Program-made: the position numbers and the translations under genes | DNA from: Chitinophagaceae bacterium | GTDB taxonomy: Bacteria > Bacteroidota > Bacteroidia > Chitinophagales > Chitinophagaceae | NCBI GenBank assembly: GCA_016719165.1 | Contig: JADKAJ010000001.1 | Coordinates: 496,001-560,000, forward strand | Length of the DNA: 64,000 bases | Direction of reading: 5' to 3' | Part shown: piece by piece, positions 52,840 to 60,595 of the stretch | Layout: every line of letters starts with the position of its first letter | Numbering within the stretch: position 1 is the first letter of the stretch | Notes under the pieces: generated by a model | Database searches by the model: none | Seen by the model: the letters and a program-made list of their open reading frames with translations, nothing else | Told to the model about the DNA's origin: nothing

Positions 52840-54780
52840 ATGAAAAGGTTTACCCTTTTATTTTTATTGATGTGTGATCAAAATGTGTATGCGCAAACCG
52901 ATGCAACCAGGGATAGTATGTTGAACGTATTATTGGTTGCTAAAGAAGATACCAATAAGGTGCATGCCTTAATTACCACAGGGCAATACGTGGAGTATAA
53001 TAACCTGGAAGAAGCAAAAAGTTATTATTTACAAGCCTATGAGCTGAGCAAGAAGTTGAACTATACAATGGGTGTTTTAAAGTATTATTCTAACTATACG
53101 GCAGTGTTGAATATACAGGCCAGGTTTGATTCTGCTCTCGTTCTCACAAAATATGCATTGCAGTTAGCAAACAAATTTGGAAATGAAGAACGTATTATAA
53201 TTGCACAGCAAAATCTTTCAGCCACCTATGCTTACCTGCAGGATTACGAAAGTGCATTGCAGTATCTGTTGCCATCGGTAGCTTATTTCGAAAAAACAAA
53301 AAATGATGCCCGGTTAAGTCTTATATATGATAACCTGGGTGTGATATACAGGGAAACAAAGCAATATAATAAGGCATTGGAGTATCATCAAAAGGCTCTG
53401 GCCATTGCCCGTAAGGCGGCAAACAGTTATGATATTGCAAACGTGTTGTCTAACCTGGGCAATTCATACAGCAGTTTAAAAGAATATGATACGGCACTTG
53501 CTGTAATGCAGGAATCCCTGTTGATTGCTAAAAAAGAAAATTATGATAACATAGTATCCAATGTTACGAGTAATATTGGATCGCTATTAATAAAGCAGGG
53601 CAGGTATGATAGCCTTAATTTTTATTGTGCTGAAGGTTTACGGCTGGCCGAAAAGTTGGGCGATAGCCTTACCATGGTAAATAATATTTATGGCTTGGCC
53701 CTGGCTGCATTTTATGACAAAGATTTTAAAAGGAGCGAAGAAGAAGCTGTAGCAGGCTTTGCTATGGCAAAACAAAGAAATTATGCCGAGCCTTTACAGC
53801 TTTTTGCAGATATTTTATCAGAATTATATTTGGTAAAAGGAGATCTGAAAAATTATGACTATTACAATCGGTTAAGCATAGAATTAGCTGAAAAATATTT
53901 TAGTGAAAGAATGCAGCGGAATGTGCAAACACTGGATAAAAAATTTGAGACAGAAAAAAAGGAACAGCAGTTGCAATTACAACAAGTCACTATCCGGCAG
54001 AAAAGTACATTGAATTATATTTTAATTGGCAGTACTGCCGCACTGTTGTTAATTTCTTTATTAGTTTATCGTACTCTCAAACAAAAAAGAAAATTACAGG
54101 AGCAAAAAATTACCCAACTGGAAAAAGAAAAATTATTACTTGCCACTCAGTCCATAGTAAAAGGCCAGGAGGAAGAACGTAACAGGTTAGCCCAGGACTT
54201 GCACGATGGTCTCGGGGGGTTGCTGAGTGGTGTTAAACTTCAATTAGGAGCTATGAAAGGAAATTTAATTTTATCAGAAGAGCATGGCCGCACATTTAAT
54301 AATGCGCTGGGCAAATTAGATGAATCCATCAGCGAAATGCGGCGGGTGGCACATAATATGATGCCCGAGGCATTATTGAAATTGGGGTTGCAACAGGCAT
54401 TGCAGGATTATTGCGACGGGTTAGCCGAATCGCAACCCTTTACAATCAATACAGAGTTTTATGGTTTGGAGAAAAGACTGGAATCTTCGGTGGAGATTGT
54501 AGTGTATCGTATTGTACAGGAGTTGCTGAATAATGTGGTAAAGCATTCAGGTGCTACCTCCATTCTTGCACAGGTAATGCGGCAAGGTAAAAATCTCACT
54601 ATTACTGTTGAAGATAACGGGAAAGGCTTTGGGGATAATGTATATACTAATGAGGAGGGAGCAGGGTTGAAGAATATCCGGTCACGGGTGGATTACCTGA
54701 AAGGGCAATTAGATATAAAATCAACTTTGGGTAAAGGAACATCTGTTCATATAGACTGTTTAATTGAAGATAATGGATAA
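52840..54780 (+). CDS. TPR-sensor histidine kinase (HisKA_3 type)
   Basis: The 646-residue protein has a signal peptide (to VYAQTD), periplasmic TPR repeats (about 35-350), a coiled segment and one membrane helix (about 390-410, YILIGSTAALLLISLLVY). A DesK/NarX-type kinase domain follows: phospho-acceptor His455 in AQDLHDGLGGLLSG, N-box VQELLNNVVKHSGAT and G-box VEDNGKGFG. Its start is divergent from the RCC1 gene, and the response regulator gene overlaps its end by 8 bp, so the two form a pair. The TPR part may read a protein in the periplasm. Confidence 0.92.
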   Translation: MKRFTLLFLLMCDQNVYAQTDATRDSMLNVLLVAKEDTNKVHALITTGQYVEYNNLEEAKSYYLQAYELSKKLNYTMGVLKYYSNYTAVLNIQARFDSALVLTKYALQLANKFGNEERIIIAQQNLSATYAYLQDYESALQYLLPSVAYFEKTKNDARLSLIYDNLGVIYRETKQYNKALEYHQKALAIARKAANSYDIANVLSNLGNSYSSLKEYDTALAVMQESLLIAKKENYDNIVSNVTSNIGSLLIKQGRYDSLNFYCAEGLRLAEKLGDSLTMVNNIYGLALAAFYDKDFKRSEEEAVAGFAMAKQRNYAEPLQLFADILSELYLVKGDLKNYDYYNRLSIELAEKYFSERMQRNVQTLDKKFETEKKEQQLQLQQVTIRQKSTLNYILIGSTAALLLISLLVYRTLKQKRKLQEQKITQLEKEKLLLATQSIVKGQEEERNRLAQDLHDGLGGLLSGVKLQLGAMKGNLILSEEHGRTFNNALGKLDESISEMRRVAHNMMPEALLKLGLQQALQDYCDGLAESQPFTINTEFYGLEKRLESSVEIVVYRIVQELLNNVVKHSGATSILAQVMRQGKNLTITVEDNGKGFGDNVYTNEEGAGLKNIRSRVDYLKGQLDIKSTLGKGTSVHIDCLIEDNG

Positions 54781-55396
54781 GATCAAAGTACTGGTGGTGG
54801 ATGATCACCCGATGGTGCTGGAAGGTATGCGTTCCATGCTGGCGCAAATTAGTTTTGTAGAAATATCCGGCACTGTATCGAATGCTTTTGATGCCATAGA
54901 GATGATAAAGATCAATCTGCCGGATATCGTCATTACCGATATTAATATGCCAGAAGTCAGTGGTATTGACCTGACCGTTAAGATCAGGAAAGAGTTTCCC
55001 GCTGTGAGGGTAGTGGCGATGAGTACTTTCAAGGAACGTAGCTATATTTCGCAGATGATACAGAGCGGGGCATCCGGTTACCTGGTAAAAAGCGCCTCAA
55101 AAGAGGAAATTGAAGAAGCTATACTGAGTGTGAACGAAGGAAAACTATACATGAGCCTTGATATCAGCCTTACCTCATCGGATAAGCAGGAATTAAATAA
55201 TATGCCTGTACTTAGCAGCAGGGAAAAAGAAGTATTGCAGTTAATTGCTGATGGCATGACCAATCCGCAAATTGCGGCAAAGCTATTTTTAAGCCTCCAT
55301 ACGGTTGACAGCCACCGAAAAAATCTCCTTACAAAGTTTACAGTAAACAATACTGCCAGTTTGATTAAACTGGCGGCAAAATATAACCTGGTGTAG
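54773..55396 (+). CDS. NarL/FixJ-family response regulator
   Basis: The 207-residue protein has a receiver domain with the acceptor Asp56 (ITDINMPEVSG) and conserved Lys (YLVKSAS). A LuxR-type HTH follows (LSSREKEVLQLIADGMTNPQ, LFLSLHTVDSHRKNLL). ATG at 54773 overlaps the kinase stop. It should bind DNA as a dimer at inverted repeats; candidates are at 52747-52762 and 60476-60495. It converges on the second SET gene. Confidence 0.93.
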   Translation: MDKIKVLVVDDHPMVLEGMRSMLAQISFVEISGTVSNAFDAIEMIKINLPDIVITDINMPEVSGIDLTVKIRKEFPAVRVVAMSTFKERSYISQMIQSGASGYLVKSASKEEIEEAILSVNEGKLYMSLDISLTSSDKQELNNMPVLSSREKEVLQLIADGMTNPQIAAKLFLSLHTVDSHRKNLLTKFTVNNTASLIKLAAKYNLV

Positions 55397-55445
55397 AAGA
55401 ACAAAGCATGTCCAATAAGTTAGTGGAGGCTATACCATGATGATT

Positions 55446-55847
55446 TTAACTTTCTTTAAAATCAATATTCCGGGTCTCAAACCATTCTTTAAACTCTCTT
55501 CCTTGTTCACCGGCATAGTTGATACATATTTCTGTACCGGGCGGTATATCTTCCAGGGCATAGTATGACATTGTTCTTGTCTCCATGTTAAGGCTGTATG
55601 CTGCATTGGAGTATACAGCATGATTATATAAGGAGCCAAAGCCAAGTACGAGTGCAAGGGTGCCGGCTTCCTTGTCAAAATTGAAAAAATAATCTGCCAA
55701 ATGCGATGAAGTAACCGTTTCATAATCCCGGGCGGGAAGTACGAGTACTGCAGCTGTTTCAAATACCTGGTCTTTACAAATGCGTTCTTTGCAAAATACC
55801 CCACGGCCTTTACCTTTTACTTGTTTAATGTATAATGATGTTTTCAT
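55446..55847 (-). CDS. SET-domain protein A
   Basis: The 133-residue protein is almost only a SET domain: KGKGRGVFCKERICK at the N-terminus, SLYNHAVYSNAAY (NHxxxxN core) and PPGTEICINYAG near the end. SET enzymes are SAM-dependent lysine methyltransferases. No targeting signal is seen. Its start overlaps the stop of the next SET gene by 4 bp. Confidence 0.83.
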   Translation of the reverse strand: MKTSLYIKQVKGKGRGVFCKERICKDQVFETAAVLVLPARDYETVTSSHLADYFFNFDKEAGTLALVLGFGSLYNHAVYSNAAYSLNMETRTMSYYALEDIPPGTEICINYAGEQGREFKEWFETRNIDFKES

Positions 55848-56266
55848 TCAGTGATGCCGGGCTGAAAGTAAACAGGAGAATGGTCATCTGCTTTTCCGTT
55901 ATAATTAATAGTTATCTCTTCGCCCGGATGGATCATTTTGTTAGCTTTTACAATAAGACATTTCTTGTTTACAGAAATAGTGTAATCAGCATTTGCATCA
56001 TAAGAATGATTGTACAGGGAACTGTAGCCCAGGCCAAGTGCAACGGGAGTTGTTTCATCTGCCAGGAGGAAATAATAGTTAAATAAAATAGTGGTTTGTA
56101 ATAACTCTCTTTCCTGCCGGTCTAATAATATTACCGGAGCTGTTTCTATAACAGCTCCGGGTTTGAAAGTCCTGGTTGCAAATACCCCACGATCATCGAT
56201 AGGGCTTTGCCTTATCTCTATACCGGTTGGTTGCAGTATTTCCTTTGGTTTAAAAAGGGAAAGCAT
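55844..56266 (-). CDS. SET-domain protein B
   Basis: The 140-residue protein has SPIDDRGVFATRTFKPG, SLYNHSYDANADYTI and HPGEEITINYNGK, a clearer SET core than its neighbour. The two are paralogous (related in layout, modest identity). No signal peptide. Its start touches the stop of the small upstream gene (TAATG). Confidence 0.85.
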   Translation of the reverse strand: MLSLFKPKEILQPTGIEIRQSPIDDRGVFATRTFKPGAVIETAPVILLDRQERELLQTTILFNYYFLLADETTPVALGLGYSSLYNHSYDANADYTISVNKKCLIVKANKMIHPGEEITINYNGKADDHSPVYFQPGITE

Positions 56267-56529
56267 TACTCTTTATGAGGCTTTGTTGTAGTCTGAACAT
56301 TCTCTTTCATTTGCACAGTAGTTCCCTTTTTAATGTGGTCAAACTTAATTGCTTTTTTGGTTTGCTTGATTGTGGTAGCCGGCTTTACTGTATTGACAGT
56401 ATCTGTAACGACCGGTATAGTTATAACCGGTTTAACGGTCTCTTTTTTTACAGCCGGTGCCGGGGTGGTCTGTGCTTTTAATCCGGCTAAAATCAATAAT
56501 GAACTGAATAGGGCAAGTGTTTTTTTCAT
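56266..56529 (-). CDS. Small secreted Lys/Thr/Pro-rich protein
   Basis: The 87-residue protein has a signal peptide (MKKTLALFSSLLILAGLKAQ) and a low-complexity basic mature part (PVITIPVVTDTVNTVKPATT). No domain is recognised. ATG at 56529 fits the signal; an upstream start at 56625 would extend it without support. Confidence 0.6.
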   Translation of the reverse strand: MKKTLALFSSLLILAGLKAQTTPAPAVKKETVKPVITIPVVTDTVNTVKPATTIKQTKKAIKFDHIKKGTTVQMKENVQTTTKPHKE

Positions 56530-56548
56530 ATTCCTGTTATTTTTAAGT

Positions 56549-57064
56549 TTAAAAATTTGTCCATTCTTTTCCTGAATCACTGTCAAAGCCATATTTACGG
56601 GAAACTGTTTGTCTGCCGGTAGCATCTGTCTGATAATATGTCCACCCGATTCGGCCGGCAGTAATTACGGAAGTAGTTGTTATTACACCATTACAGCCCA
56701 TAGATTCGGCACAGTTGCTTACACGAATGTTTTCCATCTTAATGGTGTACATAATAATTGGAGCACCGGTACCACCAGGTTGAAGAACCGAAAGTGTTCC
56801 GGACGGTAACAGTGCGCCATTACCCATAGCCTTTTTTAAATCGGCAGAAGCACCGGTTATGTTCATACTGAAAGAAAGCTGGGAATTATTTTTACCGGCG
56901 CTGGCAAATGACAAAACGTCAATACTTCTTTCGTATCCTTTGGCCAGGGCATCTCCCTTAATTTGCTGGCCTGATGCATCTGTCAGTTTTAAATAAACAG
57001 TCTGGCCTTTTTGTGCTAATGCAACAAACGGGAAAAATAATATTGCTAAAATAATTGTACGCAT
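56549..57064 (-). CDS. Signal-peptide-bearing Hcp-like protein
   Basis: The 171-residue protein has a signal peptide (cleavage near ALAQKG) and the Hcp/T6SS-tube fold pattern: VYLKLTDASGQQIKG, SIDVLSFASAG, ITGASADLKKAMGNG and GRIGWTYYQTDATGRQTVS. True T6SS Hcp has no signal peptide, and no T6SS genes lie nearby, so it is more likely an exported ring-forming protein. ATG at 57064. Confidence 0.7.
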   Translation of the reverse strand: MRTIILAILFFPFVALAQKGQTVYLKLTDASGQQIKGDALAKGYERSIDVLSFASAGKNNSQLSFSMNITGASADLKKAMGNGALLPSGTLSVLQPGGTGAPIIMYTIKMENIRVSNCAESMGCNGVITTTSVITAGRIGWTYYQTDATGRQTVSRKYGFDSDSGKEWTNF

Positions 57065-57087
57065 AGTTTTGTTTTTAAGTGAATGAT

Positions 57088-58476
57088 TTATTTGGCTAAT
57101 CCATATTTTGTGTAAATACCTGATCCCGGGTAATCTGCATCGAGCAGGTTTAAAATTCTTGCTCCTTTTATGCAGGACCAGAAGGCATGATAGGTTCTTG
57201 CCCTGTCTTCAATTTTTGAAAATTTAATCTGCCAGTTATTCAGCACCGAAAAAGTACCGGATGATTTTACCTGGTCGAATTTCATATTGCCTACCATACC
57301 GTTTACGGCAAGTAATTTCCAGTGATAGGAGTTACCTGCGTTAAAAATAAATTCTTCATTCGACTGATGTATATTCATGCCGGCGTAATTGCCGGTGTAC
57401 ACATGGTACATTTGCTGGATACCTGTAAAATCACTGGTCCAGGTTCCTTTTAGATCGGAAGCAGCGACCGCAAACTTATTGCGTCCAACCATGTTGGCTA
57501 AAGGTATCAGGAGGTCCGTTTCGCTGTCCCATTGTATTGTTTCCGGGTCAAATTTGTATTGCTGAATAAAAGAGTTTTTATCAGGTGTAATAAACTCCAG
57601 CCATCCCGTTTCGCCCTGCCGGAAGAAAACAACATATACTTCTTTGCCAGTTGCAATTTCTGTGGCATTGCCCATCCCAAGATAGGGTCTGTTATAAGTG
57701 CTGATATAGGTTGTTTTATAGTTTTTGAGATCTTTGTATCGTGGTGCTACAAGAATATTCCAGGCGCCATTCGTTAAGGGTTCGGGATCGGCAGGAAAAA
57801 TGGTCCCTTCTTTCGGATAATGAAGGAGTACTTTAATATCTCCCTTTTTTACTTCTACCCACTCTTCCTGCACCGTACTGGTCCATCCGTCATCAAAGTT
57901 GGTGGTGTTAAAAGCAAACCCATCTTTTTTGGTTGTTGTATTGGGGGCTGATGGCTGTACAACAGTTTTGGATGGTTTATCAGCAGGAGTTTTTGTTTTT
58001 TTAAAGCTTACTGATTCTAAAAAACTGGTCATTTCGGTTTCATATGCATCAGTGTTGGTAAGGATAAGGATATTGACCATTTTTTGGTAACCGGTGGAAG
58101 TAACCAGCACTACAACACCCTTGCTGTCCTCGTTCTCAAATGCTGCATAGCCGCTCTGTGCTTCCCAGCCATCTTCAGTGGAGGAGGGTTGCATTTCTGG
58201 GGCTGTTGAAACGGTCACCATTTCTTTTACCACCGTTTCCCAGGCTGCATCAAAATTTTCTTTTGAATCAGCCGATCCCGGGATTGATTTTAGTACTGTG
58301 ATAATGCAATAGGTGCCTTTTACTGCATCTTCTTTGGTTAGCTGTACCGCAGTTTCGGTAGCCTGTTTTTTCCAACCCTTTGGTGGAGTGAAAGTTGTTA
58401 TATCAAATGTTTGCTGCTGGGCAACTATTATTATTGGCGATACAATAAGCCAGCAGAATGAATATATTTTTTTCAT
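57088..58476 (-). CDS. Secreted two-domain protein, family member 2
   Basis: The 462-residue protein has a signal peptide and an N-terminal domain (about 22-160, FDITTFTPPKGWKKQ, FENEDSKGVVVLVTSTGYQK). A linker and the conserved TTNFDDGWTSTVQEEWVEV follow, then a C-terminal lipocalin-like barrel (KGTWTSDFTGIQQMYHVYTG). It is very close to the next gene upstream (58505-59854), a tandem duplicate. ATG at 58476. Confidence 0.65.
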   Translation of the reverse strand: MKKIYSFCWLIVSPIIIVAQQQTFDITTFTPPKGWKKQATETAVQLTKEDAVKGTYCIITVLKSIPGSADSKENFDAAWETVVKEMVTVSTAPEMQPSSTEDGWEAQSGYAAFENEDSKGVVVLVTSTGYQKMVNILILTNTDAYETEMTSFLESVSFKKTKTPADKPSKTVVQPSAPNTTTKKDGFAFNTTNFDDGWTSTVQEEWVEVKKGDIKVLLHYPKEGTIFPADPEPLTNGAWNILVAPRYKDLKNYKTTYISTYNRPYLGMGNATEIATGKEVYVVFFRQGETGWLEFITPDKNSFIQQYKFDPETIQWDSETDLLIPLANMVGRNKFAVAASDLKGTWTSDFTGIQQMYHVYTGNYAGMNIHQSNEEFIFNAGNSYHWKLLAVNGMVGNMKFDQVKSSGTFSVLNNWQIKFSKIEDRARTYHAFWSCIKGARILNLLDADYPGSGIYTKYGLAK

Positions 58477-58504
58477 ATCGAATTGATTTGCTATTGTAAA
58501 TCTA

Positions 58505-59854
58505 TTACTCTGCCCTCCCGAATCCTGTTTCACCTATCCATAAAATTCTTGCATTCTTTATACAAGTGAAATGCACAGCAGACGTTTTTGGTTTTCCTTC
58601 TATGTCTGAAAGGTTTATTTGCCAGTTACCGGACATAGAAAACTTGCCATTTGACTTGACACTTTGAAATTTAATGTTGCCTACAAAACCACTGGCAACC
58701 CCAAGGTTCCATTTGTATGTATTGCCTGCCGCAAACTCAAAAGATTCATTAGAAGCATGGGAGTTTGCGCCTGCACTGGCCCCTGTATATGCATTTACAT
58801 ATTGTGTCAGCCCGAAAAAATCACTTGTCCATTTGCCCTGGAGGTCAGTAGCTGCGACTGCAAATTTGTTATAATTCGCCATCCTTTCCATTTTCTCCCA
58901 GCCATAAGATTCGGGGTGGTATGCACCGAATTGCTGTTCAAAGGAATTTTTATCGGGAGTAATAAATTCTATATATTTTCCACTGCCGTTAGAATAATTC
59001 ATTTTAAATAGGACTACATGAACTGATTTTGCGGTCAATTTTTCTACCATATCTGCTTCTGCAAATTCTATGGATTGCCAGCCGGAGATTGGTTTAAATT
59101 CAAAATTGCCGGCACTGCTGTATCGGGGGGCTACTAAAACATTCCAGGCATTTTTTAACCCATCCATCAGGTTTGGATTATATGCATCTGTAATTTTATT
59201 GGGATAGTGAATCAGTATTTTAGTGTTTTCTTTAACTACTTCCACCCAGTCTTCCTGTACGGTGCTGGTCCATCCATCATCAAAGTTGGTAGTGTTGAAA
59301 GCATAACCATCATTTTTTGATACTGGTTGAACTGGCTTTTTTGCAGATGTATTTTGTTTAGTGGCAGTGGTAGTCGGTTTCTTAAGACTCACCGATTCTA
59401 AAAATGCTGACATTTCACTCTCATATGCATCAGAATTGGTAAGCACCAGCATGGTAACCATTTTTTCATATCCCGTAGCAGTGATCAGCAGGGCAACGCC
59501 TTTACTGCCTTCGTTTTCAAAAGCGGCATAGCCACTTTGTGCTTCCCATCCGTTTTCTTCAGATGGAGATTGCATTTCAGGTGCTGCAGACACTGTAACC
59601 ATTTTTTTTACGACTGACTCCCAGGCGGCATCAAAGTTGGCTTTTGAGTCGGCATCGGCGGGTAAGGCTTTTGATATTGTAATTATACAATAGCCTCCAG
59701 TTGTTGCATCTTCTTTGCTTAATTGCAGTACAGACCCGGTTGTTTGCTTTTTCCAGCCTTTGGGTGCAGTGAAATGGGTAATATCAAAGCTTTGTTGCTG
59801 AGAGTAGGAACAAAAGTTTACTACAATAAGCAAAAAGGATAAGCAATATTTCAT
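58505..59854 (-). CDS. Secreted two-domain protein, family member 3
   Basis: The 449-residue protein has the same layout as member 2: FDITHFTAPKGWKKQ, FENEGSKGVALLITATGYEK, TTNFDDGWTSTVQEDWVEV and GKWTSDFFGLTQYVNAYTGA. ATG at 59854 gives a proper signal peptide. The three family members are all exported by Sec; no T9SS tail is seen. Confidence 0.65.
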   Translation of the reverse strand: MKYCLSFLLIVVNFCSYSQQQSFDITHFTAPKGWKKQTTGSVLQLSKEDATTGGYCIITISKALPADADSKANFDAAWESVVKKMVTVSAAPEMQSPSEENGWEAQSGYAAFENEGSKGVALLITATGYEKMVTMLVLTNSDAYESEMSAFLESVSLKKPTTTATKQNTSAKKPVQPVSKNDGYAFNTTNFDDGWTSTVQEDWVEVVKENTKILIHYPNKITDAYNPNLMDGLKNAWNVLVAPRYSSAGNFEFKPISGWQSIEFAEADMVEKLTAKSVHVVLFKMNYSNGSGKYIEFITPDKNSFEQQFGAYHPESYGWEKMERMANYNKFAVAATDLQGKWTSDFFGLTQYVNAYTGASAGANSHASNESFEFAAGNTYKWNLGVASGFVGNIKFQSVKSNGKFSMSGNWQINLSDIEGKPKTSAVHFTCIKNARILWIGETGFGRAE

Positions 59855-59891
59855 TAGTATTATTTTAATTCTGTTACTATCCGGTCCGCTA

Positions 59892-60425
59892 TCAATAACC
59901 ATATCTGAAATTTATTTCAAAAGTGTTATTCGTTTCATTTAATTCAGGAATATCATTAATATGATCTACAGTCAGATAATATTTATATTGTATGCCATTA
60001 GCAAGTGTATTGAGAACAGAGGAACTAATAGTGAATTGATTGTCTATTATGCCACCTGGATTTAATAGGGCACCTTCTTGCAGGAGTTTAATATAGCTGC
60101 TTGACATTTCGAGGCCATTATCTTTAACTCTGCCGAATAGGCGGATACCGTTAATATTAACTTTTACAGGTGCTGTTCCTGTATTGGTAATGGTATAATT
60201 AACAATATAACCAGTGGATGTCTTTGAAATTGAAGCCCTGGTTATGACTAAGTCTGGCAGTAATTCCTGAAGCGGCTGATTTTTAATAATATTTTTCGGT
60301 TTCATGGTTTGTGAAACTGGTTGTTTTATAGCTTTATTTCTTCTTTGAAATAATGAGTCTGCATTTTGCGCAACACTGAAAATCGCAGCATGTAGCATAA
60401 AAGTGAGAATGAGCATCTTTTTCAT
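59892..60425 (-). CDS. Secreted CARDB-like domain protein
   Basis: The 177-residue protein has a signal peptide and one CARDB-like Ig domain (about 58-170): PDLVITRASISKTSTGYIV, TNTGTAPVKVNINGI and IPELNETNNTF. CARDB modules are adhesion-like in other secreted proteins. It is the first gene of the run ending with the SET genes. Confidence 0.72.
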   Translation of the reverse strand: MKKMLILTFMLHAAIFSVAQNADSLFQRRNKAIKQPVSQTMKPKNIIKNQPLQELLPDLVITRASISKTSTGYIVNYTITNTGTAPVKVNINGIRLFGRVKDNGLEMSSSYIKLLQEGALLNPGGIIDNQFTISSSVLNTLANGIQYKYYLTVDHINDIPELNETNNTFEINFRYGY

Positions 60426-60475
60426 AGCTAATCTTTTTTATTAATGTAAATATGCCATAAGATGGAAAAGTTTCC

Positions 60476-60495
60476 TATCCCTGAAAAACAGGATA
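60476..60495. promoter_or_regulatory. Imperfect inverted repeat upstream of the CARDB-SET run
   Basis: TATCCCTG (60476-60483) AAAAA CAGGATA (60489-60495) is an inverted repeat with one extra C in the left arm. It lies 51-70 bp upstream of the ATG at 60425 and resembles TCCCCTG-TT-CAGGGGA at 52747. The centre is three bases longer, so identity of the binding protein is uncertain. Confidence 0.4.
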
Positions 60496-60595
60496 TTTTC
60501 AGAGTAATAGAAATTTTCGCCAAAGCAAGACTTTGTCCATATTGCTGAAGTGTACGCAACAAACGAAGAGACTAGTACTGCAGACCGTAAAATTA

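Noticed and set aside
55430..55804. 124-residue minus-strand frame inside SET gene A
   Set aside because: It is a shadow of the SET gene in another frame; only the SET frame shows conserved motifs.
56549..57064. Part of a type VI secretion locus
   Set aside because: A signal peptide is present and no sheath, VgrG or baseplate gene is in the neighbourhood.
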